Positions 42,570-52,349 of a stretch of DNA of 64,000 nucleotides are shown piece after piece. A program made the position numbers and the translations under genes. Under the pieces are notes generated by a model that did no database searches, had not been told where the DNA came from, and worked only from the letters and a program-made list of their open reading frames with translations. This stretch comes from Butyrivibrio sp. NC2007 (GTDB lineage Bacteria; Bacillota; Clostridia; Lachnospirales; Lachnospiraceae), in the NCBI RefSeq assembly GCF_000421405.1, contig NZ_ATWY01000012.1, positions 1 through 64,000 on the forward strand, read 5' to 3'. The stretch's first letter is position 1; each line of letters begins with the position of its first letter.

Positions 42570-43043
42570 ATGAAACAAGAACACATATTTTATCTGTTTG
42601 ATCTTGAAAATCCGGATAATGACATCAAAGAGGCAATAAATAAAGATGTTACCGAATCCAAGATTGTTGCCGAAGTGAATAACATGCTTTCTGATATTGA
42701 TGAAACAACAACTTTTTCATCCATGGTCCGATACTATATGGACACCAAGCGGCTTACTACAAAAGATCTCTACGAGAGAGCCTATATTGACAGAAGGTTG
42801 TTTCACAAGATAATCAAGAATCGCAGGTATCATCCTTCAAAGAAAACAGTGTTTGCTTTATGTATTGCTTTTGGACTGGATTATCTTGAAAGTGTTGAAT
42901 TGCTTGGACTTGCAAGTTATTCCTTTGCCTCGAATAACAGAGGCGATATGATTCTGAGATACTTCCTGTCAAAGCGGATTTATGATATAGACCTGATCAA
43001 CAGTGTGCTATATCAATTCAAATGTCCTTGTATTGGTGATTGA
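42570..43043 (+). CDS. XRE/cI-like helix-turn-helix protein
   Basis: 157 residues; GAGAGG precedes the ATG. The middle part is a phage-repressor-type HTH: FSSMVRYYMDTKRLTTKDLY, YIDRRLFHKIIKNRRYHPS, then KTVFALCIAFGLDYLESVEL. C-terminal helices may form the dimer interface or a partner site. It is divergently paired with the 42045-42551 gene at 18 bp, so it probably controls that gene and itself. A hairpin and direct repeats follow downstream. Confidence 0.75.
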   Translation: MKQEHIFYLFDLENPDNDIKEAINKDVTESKIVAEVNNMLSDIDETTTFSSMVRYYMDTKRLTTKDLYERAYIDRRLFHKIIKNRRYHPSKKTVFALCIAFGLDYLESVELLGLASYSFASNNRGDMILRYFLSKRIYDIDLINSVLYQFKCPCIGD

Positions 43044-43074
43044 TTACATTGTAGTAGTTGTTTGTTGTGGATGT

Positions 43075-43170
43075 GTCGCCGACTCGGCGACTGGAATATG
43101 GTTATAACGTAGTGCGGAGAGCTGATCCAAGAACTTGGACGCTCTCCGCTCTTCGCTCTTCGCGCTCTTC
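43075..43170. repeat. Hairpin cluster and CGCTCTTCG tandem repeats
   Basis: GTCGCC/GGCGAC (about 43075-43091) is followed by a long hairpin, GCGGAGAGC (43114-43122) with GCTCTCCGC (43141-43149), which encloses TCCAAG/CTTGGA (43126-43139). CGCTCTTCG is then repeated three times to about 43171. No T run follows, so it is not an ordinary terminator. It could be a structured RNA, a mobile palindromic repeat, or a processed end of the HTH transcript. Confidence 0.45.
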
Positions 43171-43264
43171 GCATGTTGAGCAGTCCTTTTTATGACCCTT
43201 CTGAATTGCTAGGATTATATCATCAGGAACTAAAGTTTTTGTTAGAGAAAGGTAGGAAACTGCT

Positions 43265-43915
43265 ATGAAATATGCCGTATTAGACCTCGAAATGTGCATG
43301 GTTCCTAAGGGAATCAGGAAATATGGGTATAAATATCGCCAGGAGACTATCCAGATTGGTGCGGTTCTTCTTGATGATAATTATGAAGTCATAGATGAGT
43401 TCAATACTTATGTTAAACCTGAATATGGCTGGATTGATGACTTTATTGAGAAGCTGACAGGGATATCTCAGCACGATGTAGCAGAGGCTCCTTCTTTTGA
43501 GGAAGCTTTGGAGGCATTCCTGGATTGGTTGCCAGCTGACGATGTGAGATGTGTGTCCTGGAGTGATTCAGATCCAAAGCAGATAATACATGAAGCTTTT
43601 GCAAAGGGGATAGAGGATGATCGTTTGGAGATTATCTTTGCAAACTGGATTGACTGCCAAAAGACCTTTGGGCAGAAGATGGATAGGAAGAAGTCTTACA
43701 GCCTTGAAGATGCGCTCTTTATTTCAAACATTGCTCCTGAAGGCAGAGCACATAATGGCCTTGTAGACGCGGCTAATACAGCAACTCTTTTTACTAAGCT
43801 GGAGACAGAACCAGATTACAGACTTAACGAATGGTACGAGACAGCTAGAAAGGAAGATGTTGAGCATCTGAGTTTTTGTATGGGAGATCTGTTTGCTGGG
43901 ATAGTGTTGGCATGA
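43265..43915 (+). CDS. DEDDh-type 3'-5' exonuclease
   Basis: 216 residues; the purine-rich GAAAGGTAGG precedes the ATG. It matches DnaQ-like/ERI1 exonucleases: YAVLDLEMCM supplies D and E of motif I, GYKYRQETIQIGAVLLDD follows, and AHNGLVDAANTATLF carries the H and D of motif III. The middle has RCVSWSDSDPKQII, likely motif II. Such enzymes remove nucleotides from 3' ends of DNA or RNA. It is a stand-alone domain without a polymerase. It is 135 bp upstream of the AddB-like gene, so a link to the AddAB-like system is possible but a separate transcript is likely. Confidence 0.82.
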   Translation: MKYAVLDLEMCMVPKGIRKYGYKYRQETIQIGAVLLDDNYEVIDEFNTYVKPEYGWIDDFIEKLTGISQHDVAEAPSFEEALEAFLDWLPADDVRCVSWSDSDPKQIIHEAFAKGIEDDRLEIIFANWIDCQKTFGQKMDRKKSYSLEDALFISNIAPEGRAHNGLVDAANTATLFTKLETEPDYRLNEWYETARKEDVEHLSFCMGDLFAGIVLA

Positions 43916-43961
43916 TAGAGCTAAACAGGAAATTTATTGTTATTTAGGAATTGTGTTGTCG

Positions 43962-43973
43962 GTATCATGATAC
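43962..43973. promoter_or_regulatory. 12-bp palindrome upstream of the AddBA-like operon
   Basis: GTATCATGATAC is self-complementary and lies about 80 bp before the AddB-like start. It could be an operator. Confidence 0.35.
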
Positions 43974-44005
43974 AATTATTGTGATATGTTATGAACTATA
44001 TTAAA

Positions 44006-44034
44006 TGACTGTGGATATAAAAATATCCTAGTCA
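44006..44034 (+). promoter_or_regulatory. Leader hairpin just before the AddB-like start
   Basis: TGACT ... AGTCA enclosing GGATAT-AAAA-ATATCC forms a hairpin ending 17 bp before the AddB-like start codon, just upstream of the GAAGGG ribosome site. It may influence translation or mRNA stability. Confidence 0.35.
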
Positions 44035-44050
44035 CGAAGGGTTTCAATAT

Positions 44051-46621
44051 ATGAGAGAAACAATCGTATTTGCCCCTGGCCTAAACGGCCAGGAACTGAT
44101 AAAGAATCTTGCCATGCATGGCAAGAATTGCATCAATCTGCGCATTTGCAACGCTGGGGAGCTTGCTCGCACAGCCCTAATGCGTTCCGGTATTTCTATT
44201 AAAGAGGATTTCGTAGATTCTGATGAAGAGACTACTCTTGTGGCAAAGGCGGTAGAGGGTGAGAGCTACTTTGAAAGGCCCTCATACTCAGATATCAAGG
44301 AGCTTGCGTCTGCCATCAGGCGTATGAGGAGCCTTGTTTCTGATGCTGATGAAGCCAAGGCGATAGAGGGTACCCTCAGCAAAGGCATCTTTACTGATAA
44401 AAATACTGCGCTTATCAGTGTGTATAAGAAGTATATGGATTTGCTCACTTCCAAGAAGGTTGTGGATGCCATTACCCTTGAGCGCAGGGCAGCAATGAAC
44501 TGTGATCCGATAGATGCCGACTTCATCACGCTTCAGGAATGCCCGTTCACACCTCTTGATGAAGCTCTTTTGACAAGAGTGTCTGGTGGAAAGTATCAGC
44601 AAAAAGATATCTGCAGCCTTTTTGACAAGAAGGATTCAGGAACTAAGATTTCAAGCTTCAAGAACTGCTATGGTGCGCCTAATGAGGTGGAGACCATCAT
44701 TGCAGATGTTTATAATGGCAAGAAGCTTGATGAATGTACCGTGGCTGTGACTGATGTTACGACCTATGCGCAGCTATTCTTTGACTATGCGCTTCTATAT
44801 GACATCCCCGTGACCTTCGGATGCGGGATTCCTATCGTTAATTCTAACCCGGCAAAACTTCTGTCCCTGTATTATAACTGGATGACCAGGGGCTTCTTTG
44901 GCGCTGCGGCAATAAATGAGATGCTTGGCAGTGCATCTTTTAACAGATCCAAGTTATATGATATGTTCCCGGAAACCGGGGAGGGCTTTAGCTGGAGAGT
45001 GTTCTACGAGACTCTGGGGAGCCTTAAGCTTACTAATGATAAAAAGACAAATGATGAGAGGATAGCTGCTCTTAAGAACACTACTGATGAGAAAAAGAAG
45101 CAGGTGATCCCTTGTCTTGAAGTTGTGGCAAATGAGCTGGCACTTCCGGTGGAAGAGTTTATCTCCAAATATTCCTATATCCGCACTGGAACTGACAAGA
45201 ACAAAGATGCCCTTCTCATGAGTCTGGATATAGCAGCTTCAGCAACCATCTACGGCGAACTTAGTACGATTCATAAGGCGGGGATAGAGCAGGATACTGA
45301 AGGTCTGATCCTTTCTATTCTTAAGAATAATGTCTGCTCGCAAAGGAGCGAGGCCGGAAAGATTCATGTGACAAGTATCAGTGGGGCTGTTTCTGCTGTC
45401 AGAAAGAATCTGTACATTGCAGGGCTGTCTGCGTCCAAATATCCCGGATCGCCAAGAGAGAATTACCTTCTCCTGGATTCTGACCTTAAGCTCTTTGGTA
45501 CTGGAGCGGATTTCCTGACTGCTGATGGAAAGATTCTTAGGAAACGAGAGAGCCTTCTTAAGCTGGCAAGTGTTGCTTCGGCTTTGGGTTCAGATATCCA
45601 TGTGTCATACGCAGGGCTAAATGTTTCTGACCTTAAGCGCGATAACGCATCGTCACTACTCTTTGAACTGTTCCGTCAGGAGCATGGAGCTGATGCTACG
45701 GCAAAAGAACTTGAGGCAGTAGTAGAGAAGGTTACTTACTTTGCACCAGCTGTTTCTGTTACCAGAAAAGTTGGTGATGCATACGATAAAGGACTAAAGA
45801 TTTCAATGGGCACGGATAATTCCGAGGTGGCCCTTAACTTCGGCTGGAACCTTGAAAATGAATATTCACCGACCGCTCTTGATACTTTCTTTAGCTGTCC
45901 GAGAAGGTTCCTTCTTAGTTATATTCTTGGTATACCTGAGCCTGAAGATGATGACCCATTTGAGATCATATCTGCAGCCGAAAGTGGTTCCATGGCTCAT
46001 GCTCTGATGGAAGAGCTTGGCAATTCCACCATTACCGGTGACGAATTCCAGAAGATGTCCGAAAGCTCTTTTGACAGCTTTATATCTGAGAATCCGCCAC
46101 TGATCAGCGGTAAGGTTGAAGCTGAAAAAGAACAGTTCCTGGAAATGATGGAGACTGCCTATGAAATGGATCCTCACAGAGAAGTAGTTCTGGAGGAAGA
46201 GGACGTGCACTGCGTTCATGAGAGCGGAGTTAAGATTCATGGATTCCCGGACCGTGTCGAAAAACTGGATGACGGCACCTGCCTTATCGTGGACTTTAAG
46301 ACCGGCCGTAGCGTTAAACACGTTCAGGACGACATCGAGACCTGCCTTCAGGTACTCATATATGCCTACCTTATGGAGAAGAAGGGGCTTAAGATCTCAG
46401 GCGGGGAATACAGATATATCCGTTTGGGAGAAACTGTGACTTGTAAGTATGATGATGAAATGAAGAATGCCATGCTTGAGAGGCTGAATTCTTTTAAGGA
46501 AGCCATGGTTAATGGAGAATTTCCGGTGCCTGATCCAGAGGAGATTAAGGATAAGAACCCTTGCAAGTATTGCAAATATTGCAACATATGCGGCAAGAGC
46601 TCCGCAGAAAGCGAGGTGTGA
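44051..46621 (+). CDS. AddB-like PD-(D/E)XK nuclease with Fe-S staple
   Basis: 856 residues; GAAGGG precedes the ATG. The N-terminal two-thirds resemble an inactivated helicase (no Walker A), as in RecC-like AddB. The C-terminal nuclease is complete: SCPRRFLLSYILG near residue 617, GSMAHALMEELG with the nuclease His, GFPDRVEKLDDGTCLIVDFK with the D...D-x-K core near residue 745, then CKYCKYCNIC at the end, which fits the AddB C-x2-C-x5-C set. It is shorter than typical AddB (about 1150 residues). The AddA-like gene follows after 3 bp, the standard addB-addA order. Either the host's own AddAB or an accessory relative. Confidence 0.8.
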   Translation: MRETIVFAPGLNGQELIKNLAMHGKNCINLRICNAGELARTALMRSGISIKEDFVDSDEETTLVAKAVEGESYFERPSYSDIKELASAIRRMRSLVSDADEAKAIEGTLSKGIFTDKNTALISVYKKYMDLLTSKKVVDAITLERRAAMNCDPIDADFITLQECPFTPLDEALLTRVSGGKYQQKDICSLFDKKDSGTKISSFKNCYGAPNEVETIIADVYNGKKLDECTVAVTDVTTYAQLFFDYALLYDIPVTFGCGIPIVNSNPAKLLSLYYNWMTRGFFGAAAINEMLGSASFNRSKLYDMFPETGEGFSWRVFYETLGSLKLTNDKKTNDERIAALKNTTDEKKKQVIPCLEVVANELALPVEEFISKYSYIRTGTDKNKDALLMSLDIAASATIYGELSTIHKAGIEQDTEGLILSILKNNVCSQRSEAGKIHVTSISGAVSAVRKNLYIAGLSASKYPGSPRENYLLLDSDLKLFGTGADFLTADGKILRKRESLLKLASVASALGSDIHVSYAGLNVSDLKRDNASSLLFELFRQEHGADATAKELEAVVEKVTYFAPAVSVTRKVGDAYDKGLKISMGTDNSEVALNFGWNLENEYSPTALDTFFSCPRRFLLSYILGIPEPEDDDPFEIISAAESGSMAHALMEELGNSTITGDEFQKMSESSFDSFISENPPLISGKVEAEKEQFLEMMETAYEMDPHREVVLEEEDVHCVHESGVKIHGFPDRVEKLDDGTCLIVDFKTGRSVKHVQDDIETCLQVLIYAYLMEKKGLKISGGEYRYIRLGETVTCKYDDEMKNAMLERLNSFKEAMVNGEFPVPDPEEIKDKNPCKYCKYCNICGKSSAESEV

Positions 46622-46624
46622 TCT

Positions 46625-49600
46625 ATGGGGAATCCTAAGTCAAACCTTGAGATAGATTCTTTATCCAGAAACAGGATCATATCTGAAATAGATACTAATT
46701 TCTTTGTTGAAGCCGGCGCAGGATCCGGTAAGACGACTATGCTTGTAAGCCGCATGGTTGCTATGGTTGAGGCTGGTATTGATATTGGCAGGATATGCGC
46801 CATTACCTTCACAAAAGCAGCTGCCGGAGAGTTCTACGACAGGTTCCAAAGGGCACTTATTGAGCGCAGTAACCCTGCTTTTGTCTGGAAGGATAAGGGC
46901 TTTGCAGGACAGCTTCCGGCTCCGACAGATGAGACCAGGGCAAGGTGTGAAAAAGCTCTTCAGAACATTGATCTGTGCTTCATGGGGACCATTGACTCTT
47001 TTTGTGGAATGGTCTTGTCTGAGCATCCTTCTGAGGCCGGCATTCCTTCAGATTCAACGATAGTTTCTGACGTGGATGTTGAGACAATATATAAACAGCA
47101 GTATGTGAAGATCTGTGATGGTGAGTACGGAAAAGAGATACAGGACCTGGCCAAGGGCTTCCGCTCAGTCAACAGGTCTGCAGAGGAGGTGTTTGTAAAG
47201 GGAATGCAGCTTCTTATGGACAACCGGAACGTGCATTTCAATTACAAAGAGATCACTTCTTTTGACATGGATAAAGAATATGGTAATCAGAGAACCGAGA
47301 TAATAAGAGCCGTAAAGTGCCTTAAGGATCACCCTGAAGTCATGTATGACGGCAAAAAGGAAAGCAGAGAAGCATGGGCAAAAATTGAATCCATTTATAA
47401 TGTGCTTAAGCGAAAGTGGTCTAATGACTTTACCGGTATACTTAGTGCGCTTAAGGATCTGAAAGATATTCGAACAATTCCTGGTGCAGTTGATGATTTT
47501 GGAGCTTCTCTTGGAGGACTCTTTGAACCCGGCGGAGCTAAGGGCAAGTGGCTTGAATGTTCTGTTGGTCAGGAAGAAGGTTTGTTTGTAAAGGCCGGTG
47601 AGCTTAAGTACAACATTTCCATGACTTTTTTGAATAAATGCATTCCAATCATTGAGCAGGCTATGCTGGAAAAGGGATGCCTTACCTACTTTGACTATCT
47701 CTTTTACCTGAGGAATATGCTCAAGAAGGATGCTGAGAAGGATGGAAAGCTCATCAATTACATCTATGAGCGTCATAGCTATTTCCTGATCGATGAGTTC
47801 CAGGACACAAATCCTATGCAGGCGGAAGTGTTCTTTTATCTGACGGCAAAAAAGCCTGTGCCTCAGTGGAGAGACTGCGAGCCCAAGCCGGGATCTCTTT
47901 TCATAGTTGGTGACCCCAAGCAGTCCATTTATAGGTTCAGAAGCGCGGATGTTACGTCGTTCCTGAATGTGAAGAAGCTGTTTGAGAAGAATGGCGGTGC
48001 GATAGCAATGCTGTCCAGAAACTTCAGGTCTACACGGGCTTTGTGCACGTACTATAACAAGGTCTTTTCTGAGATGCTGCCTGAAGAGACTGATGATCAG
48101 AGTAAGTTCGAGGAGATTCCTCTTCCCGAAGAGATAAATGGCGAGTTCCAGGGCATATATTCGTATAAGGCATATACGGGACAGGCGGCCAAGGATAATC
48201 CGGATGAGGCAGATCCGGTCAAGATTGCTGACATGATAGAGCGGCTTGTAGGAAGGCCGGAGTATCTCGTATCCCCCGATGGTGATGATGCACCGAGGCC
48301 TATCAAGTACAGCGATATCATGATCATTACTGGTGCAAAGAAAGGGCTTGCGCCTATTGGTGCTGAACTTAGTTCAAGAGAGATTCCGACTAAGGTTGAG
48401 GGTTCTGTTCCCTTCGGAGAAAATGAGGCGCTTCGGGAGATTCTGCTGATCTATACTGCTGTGGCAGATCCTGAGGACAAGATTGCCCTTTATGGCGCGC
48501 TGAGCGGTAAGGTTCTGGGAATATCGAAACAAGATATTATGGAATTCCGCTCTAAGGGCGGAGTTCTTGCGCTGAATTATGCAAAAGAGCTATCAGACCA
48601 GAGTGAAGCTGTTCAGAAGGTAAAAGAGAAGTTGGATATGCTGAAGGACTTGAGCCGGGAGGCGCAGAGATTGTCGCCGGCAGCTCTTTTCTCCAGAATA
48701 ATGGATGAATTCAAGGTATATGAGTCGGTGGAAGCCGATAACCTTGAAGTGGTTTATTACACGCTGGAGCTTATCAGGAATGCAGAAAAGTCCGGAGAGG
48801 TTGTGACTTTGAAGGATGGAGCAGCTCTTTTGGATGAGCTGATTGCCGGGGAGTCCGATGAAGAGAGATGCCTTAGCTTAAATGACAGCAAAGACTGTGT
48901 TCATATGGCGAATCTTCACAAGGTAAAAGGTCTTGAGGCACCGGTTGTGATACTGGCGGCTTCTTCAGGCAAGACATTTGGCTCCACATCCAGGTTTGTT
49001 CATGGTGAGAAAGGTTCGGAAGGCTATGTGTTCTCTCTCGGTGAGAAACTTGATAATGGAGGCACTTGGAAATACTTTGAAACTAGTAGCTTTGCTGATG
49101 AGAAGGCGGCTGAGGATGCTTCGCTTAAGGCTGAGGGGCAAAGGCTCGTTTATGTTGCAGCAACCAGAGCCCGCAATGCGCTGATCATCTGCAACAGTGT
49201 TTACTTAAGAGGCGGGAATGAAGTGCAGGATTGTAAGTGGAAAGACCTGCTTGCTTCAGTAGATGGCGATATCTTCTCAGTTCTGACTGAGCCTACAGAG
49301 AAGAGAAAGGCAGAGGTTCATGTTGCTGACGCTGAGAAGCTTTATGAGGAAGCCCAGGAAGGATGCGCACTTAATGATAGGGACGCTGAGACCGGGACAT
49401 ATACTATAGAGAATCCGAGTAGATTGGAGCTGAAGTCAAAGCTTGCTGATAAAGATGAGGTTCATGCTGGGGTTATCACAGCTAGTAATGAAGCTGCAGA
49501 AGCTGATTCAGCAAGGCGTAAAGATTCTAAATCCGCTGATGATGTAGGTTCTCGCGGTGGTATGGCTGCTCTTACAGGAACCATGGTCCACAAGCTTATG

Positions 49601-50050
49601 GAAATGATGGTCTCCACCAGGAATAAGCTTGACGTTTCTGGTGCAATCGTGGAGATAATTCGTGAGTACAGAACACCTGAGTTCGAACCATATGAGAAGG
49701 TTATTGCTAAGAAGCTGACGGCTGTAGCAGAACATATGCAATCTGGCGGCTATGCCCAGACAAATGGCCTCCCACAAGATATGTTGAATACGCTTATCAG
49801 CGCTGATGAAGTATACTGCGAGGTTCCATTCTGTTATCGTGATGACTCTAATGGACTTGTTATCTGGAACGGAATCATGGATGTGATTTACACCAAGGAT
49901 GGTCAGTGGCATATCGTAGATTATAAGACCAATGCTGACGGAAGCGATTTGGATACCAAGTACCAGGAACAGCTTTCGGCTTATATAAAGGCTTTTAAGG
50001 CTACAACCGGAGAAGACGCTGATGCGCTGACGTACCATATTGATGTGTGA
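46625..50050 (+). CDS. AddA-like helicase-nuclease
   Basis: 1141 residues. Motifs in order: Walker A VEAGAGSGKTTMLV (about residue 30), ITFTKAAAGEFYDRF, GTIDSFCGM, Walker B LIDEFQDTNPMQAE (about 388), GDPKQSIYRFRSAD, MANLHKVKGLEAPV, VAATRARNALI, and a C-terminal RecB-type nuclease with NGIMDVIYTKDGQWHIVDYK (about 1082-1101). As AddA, it would unwind DNA 3' to 5' from double-strand ends and cut one strand. Length is close to typical AddA (1200-1240). The AddB-like partner lies 3 bp upstream, and the HNH protein overlaps or follows at once. Confidence 0.88.
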   Translation: MGNPKSNLEIDSLSRNRIISEIDTNFFVEAGAGSGKTTMLVSRMVAMVEAGIDIGRICAITFTKAAAGEFYDRFQRALIERSNPAFVWKDKGFAGQLPAPTDETRARCEKALQNIDLCFMGTIDSFCGMVLSEHPSEAGIPSDSTIVSDVDVETIYKQQYVKICDGEYGKEIQDLAKGFRSVNRSAEEVFVKGMQLLMDNRNVHFNYKEITSFDMDKEYGNQRTEIIRAVKCLKDHPEVMYDGKKESREAWAKIESIYNVLKRKWSNDFTGILSALKDLKDIRTIPGAVDDFGASLGGLFEPGGAKGKWLECSVGQEEGLFVKAGELKYNISMTFLNKCIPIIEQAMLEKGCLTYFDYLFYLRNMLKKDAEKDGKLINYIYERHSYFLIDEFQDTNPMQAEVFFYLTAKKPVPQWRDCEPKPGSLFIVGDPKQSIYRFRSADVTSFLNVKKLFEKNGGAIAMLSRNFRSTRALCTYYNKVFSEMLPEETDDQSKFEEIPLPEEINGEFQGIYSYKAYTGQAAKDNPDEADPVKIADMIERLVGRPEYLVSPDGDDAPRPIKYSDIMIITGAKKGLAPIGAELSSREIPTKVEGSVPFGENEALREILLIYTAVADPEDKIALYGALSGKVLGISKQDIMEFRSKGGVLALNYAKELSDQSEAVQKVKEKLDMLKDLSREAQRLSPAALFSRIMDEFKVYESVEADNLEVVYYTLELIRNAEKSGEVVTLKDGAALLDELIAGESDEERCLSLNDSKDCVHMANLHKVKGLEAPVVILAASSGKTFGSTSRFVHGEKGSEGYVFSLGEKLDNGGTWKYFETSSFADEKAAEDASLKAEGQRLVYVAATRARNALIICNSVYLRGGNEVQDCKWKDLLASVDGDIFSVLTEPTEKRKAEVHVADAEKLYEEAQEGCALNDRDAETGTYTIENPSRLELKSKLADKDEVHAGVITASNEAAEADSARRKDSKSADDVGSRGGMAALTGTMVHKLMEMMVSTRNKLDVSGAIVEIIREYRTPEFEPYEKVIAKKLTAVAEHMQSGGYAQTNGLPQDMLNTLISADEVYCEVPFCYRDDSNGLVIWNGIMDVIYTKDGQWHIVDYKTNADGSDLDTKYQEQLSAYIKAFKATTGEDADALTYHIDV

Positions 50051-50061
50051 AGGGAAATACT

Positions 50062-52257
50062 ATGAGTATTCTTTATTGCAGAGTAGGCTGGATGAATGAC
50101 TATCAGGGAGTTGATAGTGAACGTCCACAAGGTGGTGGAAAGTATAATCGGAATAACATCGGACATGAAGTCCATAATTATTTAGGCGTTAATGGAAAGT
50201 ATTATGGATTTGTAGAGTCTGGTGTAAATAACACCATTCATGTAGAAAAACTATGTGGTGATACTAACGCTGCATACGCAGAGAATGTTCTTGTAGTCTG
50301 GGTTGCCCGGAAGCCTTCAGGTGGCGGACAATTTATCGTTGGCTGGTATAAAAATGCTACTGTTTACAGAGAATTACAGGACGTTCCAGAAGAAGCAATG
50401 GAGGTTCGCTCATTAAAATCGCACTCTGTTTACAATATATATGCGGAAGATGTTTTTCTGCTTGATCCCAAGGACAGACTGTTTCAAGTTGAGGGCATGG
50501 GGCAAAACAATATTTGGTATGGGGATAAATCCGGAGATTTGAATGAACGGGTTATGGAATACATATCGGATTATAAAAGTTATGTACCAAGTAGCGAAGT
50601 TGGCAAGCTTCGTTATATAAAAGCGTCTGACAACATAAGTTTTTCATATAACTTTGAGGTTCTTAATGCATGTTTTGGGGCAGATATGCATGCTTCTTTG
50701 CAGCATGCCACATGGGAGCCTGGAGATGGTTGCTTGGTTTGGTTCCCTCATCTTGCCAAGATTGAGAATGGTAGATATGTCCCAGGATCATCAGAGGTAA
50801 ACTGGAAGAATTACTTTGAGGATGATAATAAAGATATCATTATTCAAATGCTTTATCCTGGGGAAATGGTTAATGCAAATGGTAAGGAGCCCTCATTACA
50901 CTATGGTGTCGATATCAGACCATCTCATACTTTTATGAAGATGGGAGAAAGGGATTTTAGGTATGTTGGCACATTTATGCTTGACTATAACAGTTCAAGT
51001 CTTCGATACCATGTTTCTCGACGTATAAAGGAGGGCATAGATTTATCGATCTGGGAATCTGGACATGATATGAAGTATTTTGACATGTCTCAGATTGGAA
51101 AAGATGTTTTCAAAAGCTTTTATGTTGATAAAGACTATAAGCAGCAAAAGGCATATATTACGAGGTTCTTAGAAAAAGATAAGGAATATTTTGACGACGA
51201 AGTACAGTATGACAACATAAGGAAGACATTTACTGAGAAATATAGTCTGATAGCACTAAGCAGGATGGGGGCTGAGCAATATGAGAATTCATTTGCACCT
51301 GAACTAGCAGATGTACTTAATTCGTTATTTGAAGCTTCCTATAACAAGGAATTGATTCTTGAAAAGATTGGCCAGGTAAATGAGTTTGGCAGAGCCCTTG
51401 TGGATCTGTTACATGATACTGATACAAGTATAAATGACCGGATTCGTAATAGCATTTATGGAAGTGAGTTGGCTGCTCAAATATACACCTTATACGATAA
51501 AGATGGATATGCGTATCTGTACACTTTAAGTGGCCGAGTTGTTGAAAACTTTAATTATGCACTTGGGATAAAATCAGACGAATCTGTAGATTTGGTGGCA
51601 AAACAGTCCTATCTCTATTTCTGGCGGTATTGTGATGAAACAATATTGGACTGGTCTATATATAGGTTTTATCAGTTTTTATGCTTCATGGCTTCTATAA
51701 AGAGAAGAACTATACAGTATGTAGCAGCCCCAAGAGCCGATGTAAAGAAGCGCATTGAGGAAGAATCAAAGAAGCTTGATGATGAAGTTTGTGGTTCTGA
51801 TTTGGCAGAAGCCCCAAAGAACTTTGAATATAGTAGTTCACCAAGGGCTAGTGAGATTAAGGCCAGTGCAAAAGTACCTAAGGAAGGGAATATTGTTCCT
51901 CGACACGCTGATCGTAGAGTTAATGCACTAGTCAGAGCAGGATATCACTGTGAGATTGATAAAAACCATCCTACATTCAAAAGAAGGAATTCAGATAAAG
52001 ACTATACCGAGACACATCATCTAATTCCGCTAGAGTTTTCTTCGGAGTTTGAGTATACCCTTGATACTGAGGAAAATATAGTTTCGCTGTGTAGTAATTG
52101 CCATAATCAGATTCATTATGGTGAAGGAGCTGAAAAATTGCTTAAGCAGCTCTTTGATGAGCGTAAAGATGCATTGTATGCTGCGGGACTTGATAAGACA
52201 ATTAAAGGCGTGACAATGGACTTCCAGCAATTACTGCACATGTATGGTTTAGATTAG
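50062..52257 (+). CDS. Large protein with C-terminal HNH endonuclease
   Basis: 731 residues from the ATG at 50062, with AAGGGA upstream; an in-frame GTG at 50047 overlaps addA and is less likely. Residues 1-560 are unrecognised. They are rich in aromatic and charged residues, with a beta-rich N-terminus (MSILYCRVGWMNDYQGV). The C-terminal HNH domain has ETHHLIPLEF near residue 651 and ENIVSLCSNCHNQIHYG, i.e. the H-N-H catalytic set and two Cys for zinc. HNH nucleases nick or cut DNA. It directly follows the AddBA-like pair with good spacing, so a linked role in DNA restriction is plausible. Confidence 0.75.
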   Translation: MSILYCRVGWMNDYQGVDSERPQGGGKYNRNNIGHEVHNYLGVNGKYYGFVESGVNNTIHVEKLCGDTNAAYAENVLVVWVARKPSGGGQFIVGWYKNATVYRELQDVPEEAMEVRSLKSHSVYNIYAEDVFLLDPKDRLFQVEGMGQNNIWYGDKSGDLNERVMEYISDYKSYVPSSEVGKLRYIKASDNISFSYNFEVLNACFGADMHASLQHATWEPGDGCLVWFPHLAKIENGRYVPGSSEVNWKNYFEDDNKDIIIQMLYPGEMVNANGKEPSLHYGVDIRPSHTFMKMGERDFRYVGTFMLDYNSSSLRYHVSRRIKEGIDLSIWESGHDMKYFDMSQIGKDVFKSFYVDKDYKQQKAYITRFLEKDKEYFDDEVQYDNIRKTFTEKYSLIALSRMGAEQYENSFAPELADVLNSLFEASYNKELILEKIGQVNEFGRALVDLLHDTDTSINDRIRNSIYGSELAAQIYTLYDKDGYAYLYTLSGRVVENFNYALGIKSDESVDLVAKQSYLYFWRYCDETILDWSIYRFYQFLCFMASIKRRTIQYVAAPRADVKKRIEEESKKLDDEVCGSDLAEAPKNFEYSSSPRASEIKASAKVPKEGNIVPRHADRRVNALVRAGYHCEIDKNHPTFKRRNSDKDYTETHHLIPLEFSSEFEYTLDTEENIVSLCSNCHNQIHYGEGAEKLLKQLFDERKDALYAAGLDKTIKGVTMDFQQLLHMYGLD

Positions 52258-52349
52258 AAGAATATGCACATAAAAATGTACAGCCCCATGTCTTATGATA
52301 AGCATAGGAAAGATACTTATCGCTGTATTTTATAGAAAGGGGCAGATTT

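Noticed and set aside
47165..47776. 203-codon frame on the - strand inside the AddA-like gene
   Set aside because: It is covered by a clear helicase gene on the + strand and has no ribosome site.
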